Counted from the stretch's first letter, positions 8,599 to 16,564 are shown. The stretch: 64,000 bases of DNA from Chlamydiota bacterium (GCA_021772465.1 JAJFLX010000012.1:253404-317403); one strand, 5' to 3'. Made by a program: numbers and translations. The notes: generated from the letters alone by a model not told the origin.

Positions 8599-10009
8599 AG
8601 CAATACCTTATGACGATCGACCGGTCAAACAGATGCTCTACCCCGCTATTGGCTTTTTGCTCGTCGGGCTTTTTATCGGCATCTTCATCTCGTATAATGG
8701 CTTTCTCAAGCCCGACTATTTTTCAGGACAGTACATCCATTTTGGACGGGTTCGACCTGTGCATGTGGGCGCTGTCACCCTTCTTTGGCTTCTCTCTGCA
8801 AATATGGGGCTCATGTACTATTTTGTCCCACGTCTTTGTGGCGCCCCTCTTTGGAGTGTGAAGCTTGCGAGCTGGACGAGTGTGATCTGGTGGGTGAGTC
8901 TCGTACTCGGCGTCTTCTCTTTCCCTATGGGAACGAATTTTGGGTGGGAATATGCTGAGCTTCCCATGACGATTGGTCGAGGATGGGTTCCTATTAAATT
9001 GCTCGTAGGCGTTGCTTGGGTGCTTTTTGCCACCAACCTCTTTTTTACCATCATCGGTCGTCGCCATCAGCAGATGTATGTCTCGCTCTGGTACACGATG
9101 GCCACCTTAATTTGGACCTCTTTCACATTTGTGGTAGGCAATTTTGCTGTTGAGTGGGTTCCTCAAGGGATCTCGCGGGTCAACACGAGCTTTTTTTATG
9201 TGCATAACCTCGTCGGGTTGATTTTTACCCCTATGGGCCTTGCGATTGCTTACTACTTCATCCCCAAGACAACTGGCGCTCCAATCTACAGCCACCGCCT
9301 CTCGATGGTAGGATTTTGGTCGATCGCCTTTGTTTACGCCTGGATTGGAGCGCATCATATGCTTCATGGTCCTCAATCTCAATGGCTTCAAACTACAAGT
9401 GTGATCTTTTCCATGTGGTTGATCATTCCAGTATGGACGGTTGTTACCAATTTGCTCGGAACAGTGAAGCACAACTGGCGCCGCTACACAGAGAGTGCCC
9501 CGCTCCGTTTTCTTACGATGGGCGTTGTCTTCTATTTGATTGTCTGCTTGCAAGGGTCGCTTCAATCGCTTCGCAACGTCAATGAAGTGATCTCAAAAAC
9601 CGACTGGATCATAGGACATGCTCACATGTCTCTTCTCGGCACTTTCACTTTCTTTGCCATTGGAGGGATTTACTATGTTGTGCCTAAAATCACTCGTCGC
9701 CCTCTTTGGTCTGATCGCCTCGCCGATTTGCACTTCAGTTTGGCTCTTTTCGGCTCGCTTCTCATGTTCATCGCGCTGTGGCTGGGGGGCTTTAAGCAAG
9801 GTCTTATGTGGGCAAACTGGGGGACAGGCGATAGCTATGCTCAATTTCGTGAAAACTTGAGCACGATTCCTTTTTTAGCGACTGTCGAGGCGATGTGGTG
9901 GTACTGGTTTGCCCGCACAGTGTCGGGTGTGATCATTTTGATAGGGTGTGCACTTTTTGCATTTAACATCAGCAACACCGTGCTACTTCCACAAAAGGTG
10001 ACAGCATGA
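8591..10009 (+). CDS. ccoN: cbb3-type cytochrome oxidase catalytic subunit CcoN
   Basis: A 472-residue haem-copper oxidase subunit I with about 12 membrane helices. Family landmarks are visible: the low-spin haem histidine in R-P-V-H-V-G (H58), the H255-H256 copper-site pair in A-H-H-M-L-H-G, and G-H-A-H-M-S at H343/H345 binding the two haems. It reduces oxygen at a haem b3-CuB site and pumps protons. I chose ATG 8591 (M-A-E-A-I-P) over an in-frame ATG at 8555 because the latter would lie far inside the upstream gene and adds only a charged tail; 8591 is preceded by an A/G-rich AAAAAAGGCAAAAG stretch. The end overlaps the next gene by ATGA. Confidence 0.94.
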   Translation: MAEAIPYDDRPVKQMLYPAIGFLLVGLFIGIFISYNGFLKPDYFSGQYIHFGRVRPVHVGAVTLLWLLSANMGLMYYFVPRLCGAPLWSVKLASWTSVIWWVSLVLGVFSFPMGTNFGWEYAELPMTIGRGWVPIKLLVGVAWVLFATNLFFTIIGRRHQQMYVSLWYTMATLIWTSFTFVVGNFAVEWVPQGISRVNTSFFYVHNLVGLIFTPMGLAIAYYFIPKTTGAPIYSHRLSMVGFWSIAFVYAWIGAHHMLHGPQSQWLQTTSVIFSMWLIIPVWTVVTNLLGTVKHNWRRYTESAPLRFLTMGVVFYLIVCLQGSLQSLRNVNEVISKTDWIIGHAHMSLLGTFTFFAIGGIYYVVPKITRRPLWSDRLADLHFSLALFGSLLMFIALWLGGFKQGLMWANWGTGDSYAQFRENLSTIPFLATVEAMWWYWFARTVSGVIILIGCALFAFNISNTVLLPQKVTA

Positions 10010-11229
10010 GCGAGAAAAAAACGGGCTTTTACAAACTCGAATGGTCCGCACTTTTCACTGTTTTAGGCGTGCTTCTTCTATTCAGCGGCGCTGTGGCTGT
10101 CACTTTGATTGCCCCAGATCATATCGATCCAAGCTGGAAGCAGGCTTCGAGTACCTACCAAGTGCAGATGTACGAGGTCTCGGATCCGGGTGTCTACATC
10201 AGCACCTCCAATCCAGGAGGCGCTGGGCTGCAATACGTCTATCACATGCAGGAGGGTTACACTTTGCACGCTTACCAAGAGAGCGAGATTGTGCGGATTC
10301 AAGCGCCTGATGAGCTCAAAGCGTATGTCACTCCCTTCGGGGCCGAAGAGACGACACTCACTAGCCGCGTGCTTCTACTGCGCCCTCTTAAAAATCTCGA
10401 TTATCAGCGGGCCTTGCAAGAGAAATGGAGCTCTGAGCACTCTGAGAAGAGCCCTCCTCCTTTCTTTGAACTGTTAGAACTCTATGACCCGCAGAAAAAA
10501 GAGGCATTTGCGATCACTGAGACCGATGGTGTTGTCGAAAATTGGATCGACCGCGACTTCACTCTGCTCGGCGCCTTGCCTCCCTACTCAACAGAGAAGG
10601 GGACCATCTATATCTCTAATCCCAAAGAGTATCGGATTTCTGAGCGCGACTATCTGGGGAGTCGCTACTGGCTCTATGATGAGAATGGAGAGCCAGTAGA
10701 AGATTTGGACGAACTCAAAGAGGGGAGAGTTCGTTTCCTCTCTCGTCAAGATTTGATTGGCATCGGACAAGATATTTATCGCATAGAGGGGTGTTGGTAT
10801 TGCCATACTGATCAAACAAGGACGCTTGTGCAAGATGTTGTGCAAAATGGCTCGGCACAGTATCCCGCTCCCCCCTCATCGGCAAATGAGTACATTTATC
10901 AGAGCGTCACCTTCCCTGGCACGCGCCGCATTGGCCCCGACCTCTCCAGGGTTGGCATAAAGCGACCTCACCGTGACTGGCATGCCTCCCACTTTTGGTC
11001 GCCTACCTCGAAAAGCTTGGGGAGTGTGATGCCCTCTTTTGCGCACTTTTTCGACGACGATCCGACAGGTACAGCTCCAAATCCATTCGGTGTGCCCAAT
11101 TTCAAATTCGAAGGGATTTTTCAGTATTTAATGACCAAAGGAACACGGATTACCCCTCCGACTCAGGCGTGGTGGCTTGGGCTCGATCCCGTCCAGACGA
11201 TTGATATTATCGAGGGAAAGCCAGAGTGA
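10006..11229 (+). CDS. ccoO: CcoO-like monohaem cytochrome c subunit of cbb3 oxidase
   Basis: A 407-residue protein with one N-terminal membrane helix (~13-36) and a single CxxCH at C263, in the context G-C-W-Y-C-H-T-D-Q-T-R, close to the CcoO/FixO signature G-C-Y-x-C-H-x-Q-x-R. Further CcoO hallmarks follow: G-P-D-L-S-R-V-G, then D-W-H-x-x-H-F-W-S-P, and S-V-M-P-S-F giving the methionine ligand. It is longer than ordinary CcoO (about 200-300) because of roughly 200 residues inserted between helix and haem domain; I do not recognise that part. ATGA overlap with ccoN upstream and GTGA overlap with the small gene downstream show a single operon. Confidence 0.88.
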   Translation: MSEKKTGFYKLEWSALFTVLGVLLLFSGAVAVTLIAPDHIDPSWKQASSTYQVQMYEVSDPGVYISTSNPGGAGLQYVYHMQEGYTLHAYQESEIVRIQAPDELKAYVTPFGAEETTLTSRVLLLRPLKNLDYQRALQEKWSSEHSEKSPPPFFELLELYDPQKKEAFAITETDGVVENWIDRDFTLLGALPPYSTEKGTIYISNPKEYRISERDYLGSRYWLYDENGEPVEDLDELKEGRVRFLSRQDLIGIGQDIYRIEGCWYCHTDQTRTLVQDVVQNGSAQYPAPPSSANEYIYQSVTFPGTRRIGPDLSRVGIKRPHRDWHASHFWSPTSKSLGSVMPSFAHFFDDDPTGTAPNPFGVPNFKFEGIFQYLMTKGTRITPPTQAWWLGLDPVQTIDIIEGKPE

Positions 11230-11387
11230 GTGACGGAAGCGGACTTTACGGTTTTATTTTGCACTATGCACTACTTTTTGCCCTTTTTGGGAGCGCGTTG
11301 ATAGTATTTATCTACCTTGGGATCAAGGGGCGACTTGATATGCATGAAGGGCCTCAACATAGCTTATTTGAGGATGAGGAAGAGTGA
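11226..11387 (+). CDS. Small single-helix subunit, CcoQ-like
   Basis: A 53-residue peptide beginning at a GTG that overlaps the stop of the CcoO-like gene (GTGA). Residues ~8-31 form one membrane helix (L-H-Y-A-L-L-F-A-L-F-G-S-A-L-I-V-F), followed by a short basic turn and an acidic tail ending D-E-E-E. Position and topology match CcoQ/FixQ, the small stabilising subunit of cbb3 oxidases. Identity is by context, as such peptides share little sequence. It is the last gene before the cluster is interrupted by the opposite-strand F-box gene, two bases after its stop. Confidence 0.72.
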   Translation: MSDGSGLYGFILHYALLFALFGSALIVFIYLGIKGRLDMHEGPQHSLFEDEEE

Positions 11388-11389
11388 TA

Positions 11390-12250
11390 TCAGGGTGATG
11401 AATCTGCTTTAGCTATAGCTTCTTCGGCATATTCTCTGTACCTCTCATCGGATATTGTATTAGCAATCTCTTTAGCCTTCTCGATATCAGGGATTCGTAT
11501 CAGAGCATTCACGATATGTAGTAAGAGAAAATCCTTCGCCTCCTCTTGCTGCATTGCTCTTGCAATCACTAAAGCTTTCTCGATAAAACCACTTCGAACC
11601 CAAATTGAAGCTCTAAAAATTTCCATCAGCTCCTTTAACCTCTTCTGCTCATTAGGTATGGCGTTCACAGGCCCTAAAGCCGCCTCGAGATATCCGCTTC
11701 GCTGTACTTTCCTAAAAATTTCCCTTAAAAGAGGTATCCTCTTACGTTCGTAGTGATTTTTATTTGCGTGAATGAGCTTTTTTTGAGTTTTTGCTAACTC
11801 AACAAGATCATCAAAAAAAAGGGGAAGGTCTTTATTGTTTTTTGCTAATAAGTCAAAGCAGCGATCATCTAAATTTTGTAGCTCGTCTAATATTTTTTCT
11901 TTTATAAAAAATATCGAACATTTAATCTCTATTATATTTCTTCCTAATACTCTTCTATCACTTAAAAGAGCCTGAAGGTTTTCTATTTTTGATGAATATC
12001 TTTCTTCGTCTAAGTTTTTGCATACAAACTTCAAAAACTGTTCGATCAAGTGAAACTCACGGCGTCCAAAAGCGTTTATGGCTGCTGCATTCCATGCCCT
12101 GGATACTGAAGAAACTCGAAGAATTTCGGATCGATTTAAGTAGGAAAATATTTTTCCTAAAATTTCAGGGGGAATCGCTTCCGTTTTACTCTCTTGCGCC
12201 GGTGGCTGAGATTTATTCGCCCCTGACTCAATGTTCAAAATGCCACTCAT
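11390..12250 (-). CDS. F-box domain protein, candidate secreted effector
   Basis: A 286-residue protein with an F-box at residues ~26-60: I-P-P-E-I-L-G-K-I-F-S-Y-L, then R-V-S-S-V-S-R-A-W-N-A-A-A, matching the eukaryotic consensus L-P-x-E-I-L-x-x-I-F-x-x-L ... V-C-x-x-W. F-boxes recruit substrate to SCF ubiquitin ligases through Skp1, a system bacteria lack, so it probably acts in the host cell. The rest is helical and charged (residues ~70-280) with no recognised substrate-binding repeat, although R-A-M-Q-Q-E-E-A-K-D-F-L-L-type stretches look like weak helical repeats. Codon use looks more AT-rich than the respiratory genes. It is inserted on the opposite strand between the CcoQ-like and CcoP-N-like genes. 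Its upstream region is very AT-rich. Confidence 0.82.
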   Translation of the reverse strand: MSGILNIESGANKSQPPAQESKTEAIPPEILGKIFSYLNRSEILRVSSVSRAWNAAAINAFGRREFHLIEQFLKFVCKNLDEERYSSKIENLQALLSDRRVLGRNIIEIKCSIFFIKEKILDELQNLDDRCFDLLAKNNKDLPLFFDDLVELAKTQKKLIHANKNHYERKRIPLLREIFRKVQRSGYLEAALGPVNAIPNEQKRLKELMEIFRASIWVRSGFIEKALVIARAMQQEEAKDFLLLHIVNALIRIPDIEKAKEIANTISDERYREYAEEAIAKADSSP

Positions 12251-12436
12251 AATAAATCAATAATTTTAAATATAATAAATAGTTTTCACACTATTTTACT
12301 ATAAAACATAAAACTAAGACAATAAATAGATTGTTTTTTAATTAAAAAATAGACATATTAATTTTTTATCTATTCGATTGATGATAAATGAATGACTTGA
12401 TATGCCTGTAGATCAACCCTTCACGAAGGAGGCAGA

Positions 12437-12691
12437 ATGGACGAAGTTGAAATTCCCCCATCCGAAGATAAGAAAATCCCCAAGTTCTTGCATATTACCT
12501 ATCTATTTCTTTTTATATGGGGGATTTGGGGCTTTATCGCCTACTGGAATGGGTCGCATGGATGGCTCGATAGAGGTTACTGGCAGGCGCTTCAAAAGGC
12601 GGCTCATACCACCTATCCTTTTGAAAAACCCGAACTCTACCTGGAGTCACCCTCATCTGCTGAGCTGGAGCCTGAAGAGGGAGGGTTATAG
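12437..12691 (+). CDS. Small membrane protein resembling the CcoP N-terminal domain
   Basis: An 84-residue protein with a strong ribosome site (GAAGGAGGC five bases before ATG). A charged N-terminus with K-K-I-P-K-F leads into one membrane helix (residues ~17-38, L-H-I-T-Y-L-F-L-F-I-W-G-I-W-G-F), then a W-L-D-R-G-Y-W polar stretch. The layout of a short cytosolic part, P-x-x, one helix and a Trp-rich exit resembles the N-terminal FixP/CcoP membrane domain, but the cytochrome c domain is absent. It probably belongs to the oxidase cluster that ends at 11387, from which the F-box gene separates it. The 3' end overlaps the convergent OTU gene by 55 bases. A longer frame from 12402 was rejected. 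Confidence 0.66.
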   Translation: MDEVEIPPSEDKKIPKFLHITYLFLFIWGIWGFIAYWNGSHGWLDRGYWQALQKAAHTTYPFEKPELYLESPSSAELEPEEGGL

Positions 12692-13491
12692 GCGTTGTAG
12701 TGCCCCGGCTCCCTCGGGTCGCGAATGATCGAGATAGTGGGCCTTTCCGCAATTGGCTCGATTGGGTTGCTTACAATATGGGTAAGCTTACCATTGAAGT
12801 TTTGGTAGGTGTGAATATTCACATTGTAGATTTCGCTCAGAGCGCGGAGCTCAGCTTTCCCGCCATAGGTTCTCATCCGTCCAATCAAGGGAGCAGCAAA
12901 CGGGAAGGTTGAATTGTTTCTCATGTGTGTTAAGTAGATGGGCAGGGCTCTATCGTAGTCTTTATCAATTTCATCACCTAGATTCGCAATGTCTTTGAAA
13001 TTCTCTCGCAAGTCTGATCTGTATTGAGCTTGATGTGATATAATATGATTAACTACTTGATTTCGTAAATTTCTTGCTTGGGCATTCTCGGCTTTACCCT
13101 TCTTTTTTAGTCCATGAAGCACTGCGTTGAAAAGACAGTCACCATCCCTCGCGATGAAAACCTCACCGGGGAAGAGTGTGCTTCGAGGCGAAGAGGGGGG
13201 AGAACTTTCAGAAGAGCTAGCAGTGGAGCTGGGCTCAAAGAGTGGAGTTTCAGAGAGCGCATCGCGGATCACGCGGACCGCTTGGACAAGGGCAATGAAG
13301 GGAAGCAATGCGAAGCTAAATATTGTTGCCACAGTAAGGGCTACCGCATAAAGAGGACGCACAATGAGTTCCAGTGGAAGGAGCGCATCGAATTTTAGCT
13401 TGCTAAATACGTGCTCTTCATACTCTCCCCATAGCGTTTTTTGCGCTATATAAGGACTAAAGTCTCTGGAAGAGGGGGCTGCTACGTTCAT
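12637..13491 (-). CDS. OTU-family cysteine protease (deubiquitinase), membrane-associated
   Basis: A 284-residue protein with the OTU catalytic pattern: D116-G-D-C119-L-F-N-A-V (nucleophile Cys119), the Y-G-G-x-x-E-L-x-A-L-S strand-helix at 209-219, and H264 in G-H-Y-N-A-Y (general base). OTU enzymes cleave ubiquitin chains; bacteria lack ubiquitin, so a host-cell role is expected, as for the ChlaOTU effector of C. pneumoniae. Residues ~38-76 are a hydrophobic hairpin that is also present in the neighbouring paralogue, followed by a Ser/Pro linker (85-105), so the catalytic domain probably hangs from a membrane. It is followed 29 bases upstream by its paralogue, a tandem duplication that has diverged strongly. 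Confidence 0.86.
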   Translation of the reverse strand: MNVAAPSSRDFSPYIAQKTLWGEYEEHVFSKLKFDALLPLELIVRPLYAVALTVATIFSFALLPFIALVQAVRVIRDALSETPLFEPSSTASSSESSPPSSPRSTLFPGEVFIARDGDCLFNAVLHGLKKKGKAENAQARNLRNQVVNHIISHQAQYRSDLRENFKDIANLGDEIDKDYDRALPIYLTHMRNNSTFPFAAPLIGRMRTYGGKAELRALSEIYNVNIHTYQNFNGKLTHIVSNPIEPIAERPTISIIRDPREPGHYNAYNPPSSGSSSADEGDSR

Positions 13492-13520
13492 AACAGACCC
13501 ATTCTATGTTTTTTTCTCTT

Positions 13521-14366
13521 TTAGCTCGAGCTTGAATCGCTTCTTGGTTTAGGAGGGAGGTAGACGTCGTAGTGAAGTCCCCCTTTGAGGATATGGGCAG
13601 CAGGCCGATTTGGTGTATCGGCTTCGAAAAGGAACACCTTCTTATAAGCACCGTTTTCTCGTTGCCAAACCTGAATATTTATTTGATAGAATTTAGATAA
13701 AGCGTAGAGCTCCAAAGCGCCGCCATAGGTTCTTTGTCCCTTAAATACCGAATCGCTACTAAAAGAGCCGTTCGATCTCATCGCATCGAGATAGCTCGGG
13801 AGGTGACTTTTAATGTAGTCAGCTCCAGATTCGTTATAAAGTGCGTCGCCCTCCCTTTGTGGGAGAAGCTCTACAAAGGCTTGCCGGCATGCTTGCATCA
13901 AATTATCAATGTTTTGCTTCTCGATCCATTCAATAGCATCTTTTCGCATCTTCTCAGCACTTAGTTTTGGCTCTAACCAATACCCAACCGCATTGAAAAG
14001 GCAGTTGCCATCAGGTGAGATAGCAACCTCTTTGCTACAGCTGGTCGAACGTTGAGCCAAGTGCGGACTCACTTCATTTTCCTTTGAAACATGCACAGGT
14101 AGGGGGACTACTACCCTCTTCTTTGAGAGAGTATCTCCTAGTTTTCGGATTCCTTGACCCATAGCCACAAGCGGAAGCAAGGGGATACTTACAATTAAAG
14201 CGATGGTCAAGGCTATGGTCTCAAAAAGACGAGTGATCAGTTCAAGAGGTAGGAGCCGATCGATTTCCAGTTTGCATAAAATATGGTTTCCAAACGCTTC
14301 TCCAATTTTTTCTTGAAGATAGAAAGGATTAAAGTTTTTATCTGATAATTCTATTGAGTATGCCAT
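13521..14366 (-). CDS. OTU-family cysteine protease paralogue, membrane-associated
   Basis: A 281-residue paralogue of the gene downstream. The catalytic set is D119-G-N-C122-L-F-N-A-V, Y-G-G-A-L-E-L-Y-A-L-S at 214-224, and H265 in L-H-Y-D-V-Y. Residues ~38-75 form the same hydrophobic hairpin, with L-L-P-L-E-L-I-x-R shared letter for letter with the sister protein, so both domains were present before duplication. The linker (82-115) differs in length and composition. Expected activity is ubiquitin removal in the host. The ATG at 14366 lies 38 bases from the stop of tatC; the two OTU genes probably share a promoter in this gap or are read from the tat operon. Confidence 0.85.
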   Translation of the reverse strand: MAYSIELSDKNFNPFYLQEKIGEAFGNHILCKLEIDRLLPLELITRLFETIALTIALIVSIPLLPLVAMGQGIRKLGDTLSKKRVVVPLPVHVSKENEVSPHLAQRSTSCSKEVAISPDGNCLFNAVGYWLEPKLSAEKMRKDAIEWIEKQNIDNLMQACRQAFVELLPQREGDALYNESGADYIKSHLPSYLDAMRSNGSFSSDSVFKGQRTYGGALELYALSKFYQINIQVWQRENGAYKKVFLFEADTPNRPAAHILKGGLHYDVYLPPKPRSDSSSS

Positions 14367-14404
14367 ATCAGAGTGATTATACCATAAAATGAGAAAAATA
14401 ACAA

Positions 14405-15100
14405 CTAAGTGTTTAACAGTCTTTTATTTAAAAAATGTGCATATAAAAGTGTTCCCTCGAAAAACAGTCCTAAAGGTAGTGCTAAAAGGAGTTGAGAGAC
14501 GATGTCGGGGGGGGTTAAAATGGCGGCTAAAATGAGAATCAAAAGATAAATGAGCCTTCTTGAGCGCACCAGCTGAGCGGCTGTAATCACCCTTAGATGG
14601 ACGGAGAGAAGTAGTGCAGCGATCAATTCAAACGCAACGGCGTGGGCAAAAATAAGGGTCAAAGCGAGGTTAAGGGTATGGCTCATCGACCAGAGATTCG
14701 CACCTATCTCTTGGTTGAAAGTGAGAAAAAAAGCCATCACAAGGGGAAGAGTGAGGAAGTACCCAAAGAGGATCCCGGCAGTAATAAAGAGCGTGGAGAG
14801 TAGCAAGAAGGGAAGCACAATCCTTTTTTCGCGTCTTTTAAGGGCAGGGAGAAAAAAGCGAAGCAAAAGCAGACAAGAGAAAGGAGAGGTGAGCACGACC
14901 GCTAATGAAAATGAGAGCTTGAGCGCCGCATGAAAACCCTCAAGGGGACCAAAGAGATAAAGCGGTGTACCAAGAGGAGTCAAGATGAAATGAAAAAGCG
15001 CTCTATGAAAGCAAAAAAGAAGAAGAGTCGAGCCAAAAAGCAAAAGAGCAACCTGCAATAAGACGCGGCGTAGCGCCTCAATATGCTCCCAAAAGTTCAC
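14405..15100 (-). CDS. tatC: Twin-arginine translocase subunit TatC
   Basis: A 231-residue polytopic membrane protein with six predicted helices and the TatC N-terminal signature (M-N-F-W-E-H-I-E-A-L-R-R, matching F-x-x-H-L-x-E-L-R-x-R), which forms the twin-arginine signal-binding surface. The start is GTG at 15100, overlapping the tatA stop (GTGA). It exports folded proteins; the Rieske protein at 3.4 kb, with an R-R-R-F signal, is a candidate substrate in this window. It is the last gene of the thrS-parA-pGP6-CT584-tatA operon. Length is slightly below the usual 240-260, mostly at the C-terminus. Confidence 0.92.
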   Translation of the reverse strand: MNFWEHIEALRRVLLQVALLLFGSTLLLFCFHRALFHFILTPLGTPLYLFGPLEGFHAALKLSFSLAVVLTSPFSCLLLLRFFLPALKRREKRIVLPFLLLSTLFITAGILFGYFLTLPLVMAFFLTFNQEIGANLWSMSHTLNLALTLIFAHAVAFELIAALLLSVHLRVITAAQLVRSRRLIYLLILILAAILTPPDIVSQLLLALPLGLFFEGTLLYAHFLNKRLLNT

Positions 15101-15258
15101 TGCTTCTTGTCCTCATCCTCCTCGATCAGGCTTCGGGAAGCCTTTTTAAATTCGCGCAGCCCTTTGCCAAGATTGCGCGCCAAATCGGGAAGCCTCTTTC
15201 CCCCAAAAAGAAGAAGTGCCATCAACAAGATGAGTATGAGCTCCCAGCTTCCAATCAT
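15097..15258 (-). CDS. tatA: Twin-arginine translocase subunit TatA
   Basis: A 53-residue protein: a short N-terminus with G-S-W-E-L, one membrane helix (residues ~5-18), then the diagnostic F-G-G-K-R-L-P-D-L-A-R-N-L-G-K-G hinge and amphipathic helix, and an acidic tail. This is the TatA/E pattern (F-G-x-x-x-L-P-x-x-x-x-x-x-G). It forms the translocation pore with TatC. Its ATG overlaps the stop of the CT584-like gene (ATGA) and its TGA overlaps the tatC start, so translation is coupled on both sides. No separate TatB is seen, so a minimal TatAC system is likely. Confidence 0.9.
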   Translation of the reverse strand: MIGSWELILILLMALLLFGGKRLPDLARNLGKGLREFKKASRSLIEEDEDKKQ

Positions 15259-15803
15259 TGTGATAACTTCTTGAGTCTGTCAGCCAAAGCTGAAAGCTCT
15301 TTTTTGTATTTTGCGAGCTCTTCTTTTCCCTTAGGGTTGTTTTCAAGCTCGAAGATTCGCCCTGCAAAGTGTTGAAAGAGATTCAAAGTGTTCACAGGAT
15401 CGCTCATAAAAACCATCTCGTCCCCATCAATGCGACGGAGTCGATTGAGAAAAGCGACTTGGTTCTCTTGAGTGATCAGATCACTTGTGATGATGTTGAT
15501 AAACTCACCTTTTTCATACACCTCTTTGCTCAGACGAGCAGGTATTGTGAAGTGTTTGATCACCTCTTCGAGAATCTCGTGGTGTTTCTCATTCAATTTC
15601 ATTTTGATTTGACCAGTGAGCAATGTCTCAAAGAGGAAGTTTGCAATCTCTTTGTTTTGATTTGCACAGTTTAAGACTACGTTCTGAAGCTCTCGATAAG
15701 TAGAACGTGTGATTTTCATGGCAAAAATGCGTTTGAGGTTTCCCTCAAAGAGCATGATGATGTTGTCATCGAGTACAAAATTATTTCGGGTCTGTTCTGG
15801 CAT
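15255..15803 (-). CDS. CT584-like chlamydial protein (type III secretion associated)
   Basis: A 182-residue soluble protein that I recognise as the counterpart of C. trachomatis CT584. It shares length and blocks such as E-G-N-L-K-R-I-F-A near residue 20, N-V-V-L-N-C-A near 42, and G-E-F-I-N-I-I-T-S-D near 100 followed by F-L-N-R-L-R-R-I-D-G. CT584 has been proposed as a needle-tip-like component of chlamydial type III secretion, but its role is unsettled. Gene order (thrS, ParA, pGP6-like, CT584) is the chlamydial one. It is coupled to tatA by an ATGA overlap and lies two bases after the pGP6-like gene. No signal or membrane segment. Confidence 0.9.
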   Translation of the reverse strand: MPEQTRNNFVLDDNIIMLFEGNLKRIFAMKITRSTYRELQNVVLNCANQNKEIANFLFETLLTGQIKMKLNEKHHEILEEVIKHFTIPARLSKEVYEKGEFINIITSDLITQENQVAFLNRLRRIDGDEMVFMSDPVNTLNLFQHFAGRIFELENNPKGKEELAKYKKELSALADRLKKLSQ

Positions 15804-15805
15804 CG

Positions 15806-16561
15806 CTACTCCTTCACGGTTTTACACACATCAACTAGAGAACCCAATTTGGAGAGAAGGTTGTGCATGGTCTCTTTTTGCTGCTCGGTCATTTTAATTT
15901 GGCTCTGTTCAAAGGTGGTGACGAAACGTTGCAAAGATTTGATTGTCGTATCTCCGATATTTTCTCTTCGCCTGTCATTCTCGTCGAGAGGAAAAAGGGA
16001 GCGGATGAGTGTGATCATCTGCTGCTTGGTCTCACCTTGATAGTTTTTGACAATTTCTTGCTTCTTCTCGAGAGGGCCATCTCGGCTCGCAAGCGTGTAA
16101 ACCGCTTGTCTTGGCATCGCTTCAATCTGAGGATGGAGATCTTTGGGGATTTTGTTGTAGAAATCAAAGTACTGGAGGAAGTTATAAGGTGTTTGCCTGT
16201 TGCCATAAGTCGCGATCAACCAGGCTGTGAAAGCTCCCTCTCGGTATTTTTTGAGAATCGTCTGCGCTCTTTTGATCCGCTCTCCATGGAGAATGGCTGC
16301 TTGGTTGTTGATCGCTTTCACCTCTGAGGTAATGGCGAGCAACGAATTGAGGTCTTCAGAAAAATCGAGCTGATCGCTCTCAGCGTAGGTATGCAGCAAG
16401 TTTGAGAGCTCTTCTTTCTCTTGCATGCCGAGTTTTCCAAGACCAAAGATTCCAGAAAATACTGTGAGTTGTCCCTCACCGCTTTTCTCAGCGAGCTCGC
16501 TCATCTTCCCTTTCTCTTTTTTTCTGAACCGTTGTTGTAAAAGGGATGCCAGTTTTGCCAT
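15806..16561 (-). CDS. pGP6-like protein (CT583/Gp6D family)
   Basis: A 251-residue soluble, mostly helical and charged protein. Position between the ParA ATPase and the CT584 homologue identifies it as the chromosomal relative of chlamydial plasmid protein pGP6 (CT583/Gp6D). The central stretch A-F-T-A-W-L-x-A-T-Y-G-N-R-Q-T-P-Y-N-F-L-Q-Y-F (split here as a landmark, residues ~110-140) fits that family, and I rely on synteny as much as on sequence. Function is unknown; association with ParA suggests a role in DNA or plasmid maintenance. Its start lies three bases after the parA stop, and the CT584-like gene begins two bases after its own stop. Confidence 0.82.
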   Translation of the reverse strand: MAKLASLLQQRFRKKEKGKMSELAEKSGEGQLTVFSGIFGLGKLGMQEKEELSNLLHTYAESDQLDFSEDLNSLLAITSEVKAINNQAAILHGERIKRAQTILKKYREGAFTAWLIATYGNRQTPYNFLQYFDFYNKIPKDLHPQIEAMPRQAVYTLASRDGPLEKKQEIVKNYQGETKQQMITLIRSLFPLDENDRRRENIGDTTIKSLQRFVTTFEQSQIKMTEQQKETMHNLLSKLGSLVDVCKTVKE

Positions 16562-16564
16562 GTT

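Noticed and set aside
12402..12728. 108-residue plus-strand frame ahead of the CcoP-like stub
   Set aside because: Basic/proline-rich and without hydrophobic helix or ribosome site; the overlapping frame from 12437 has GGAGG and a membrane helix.
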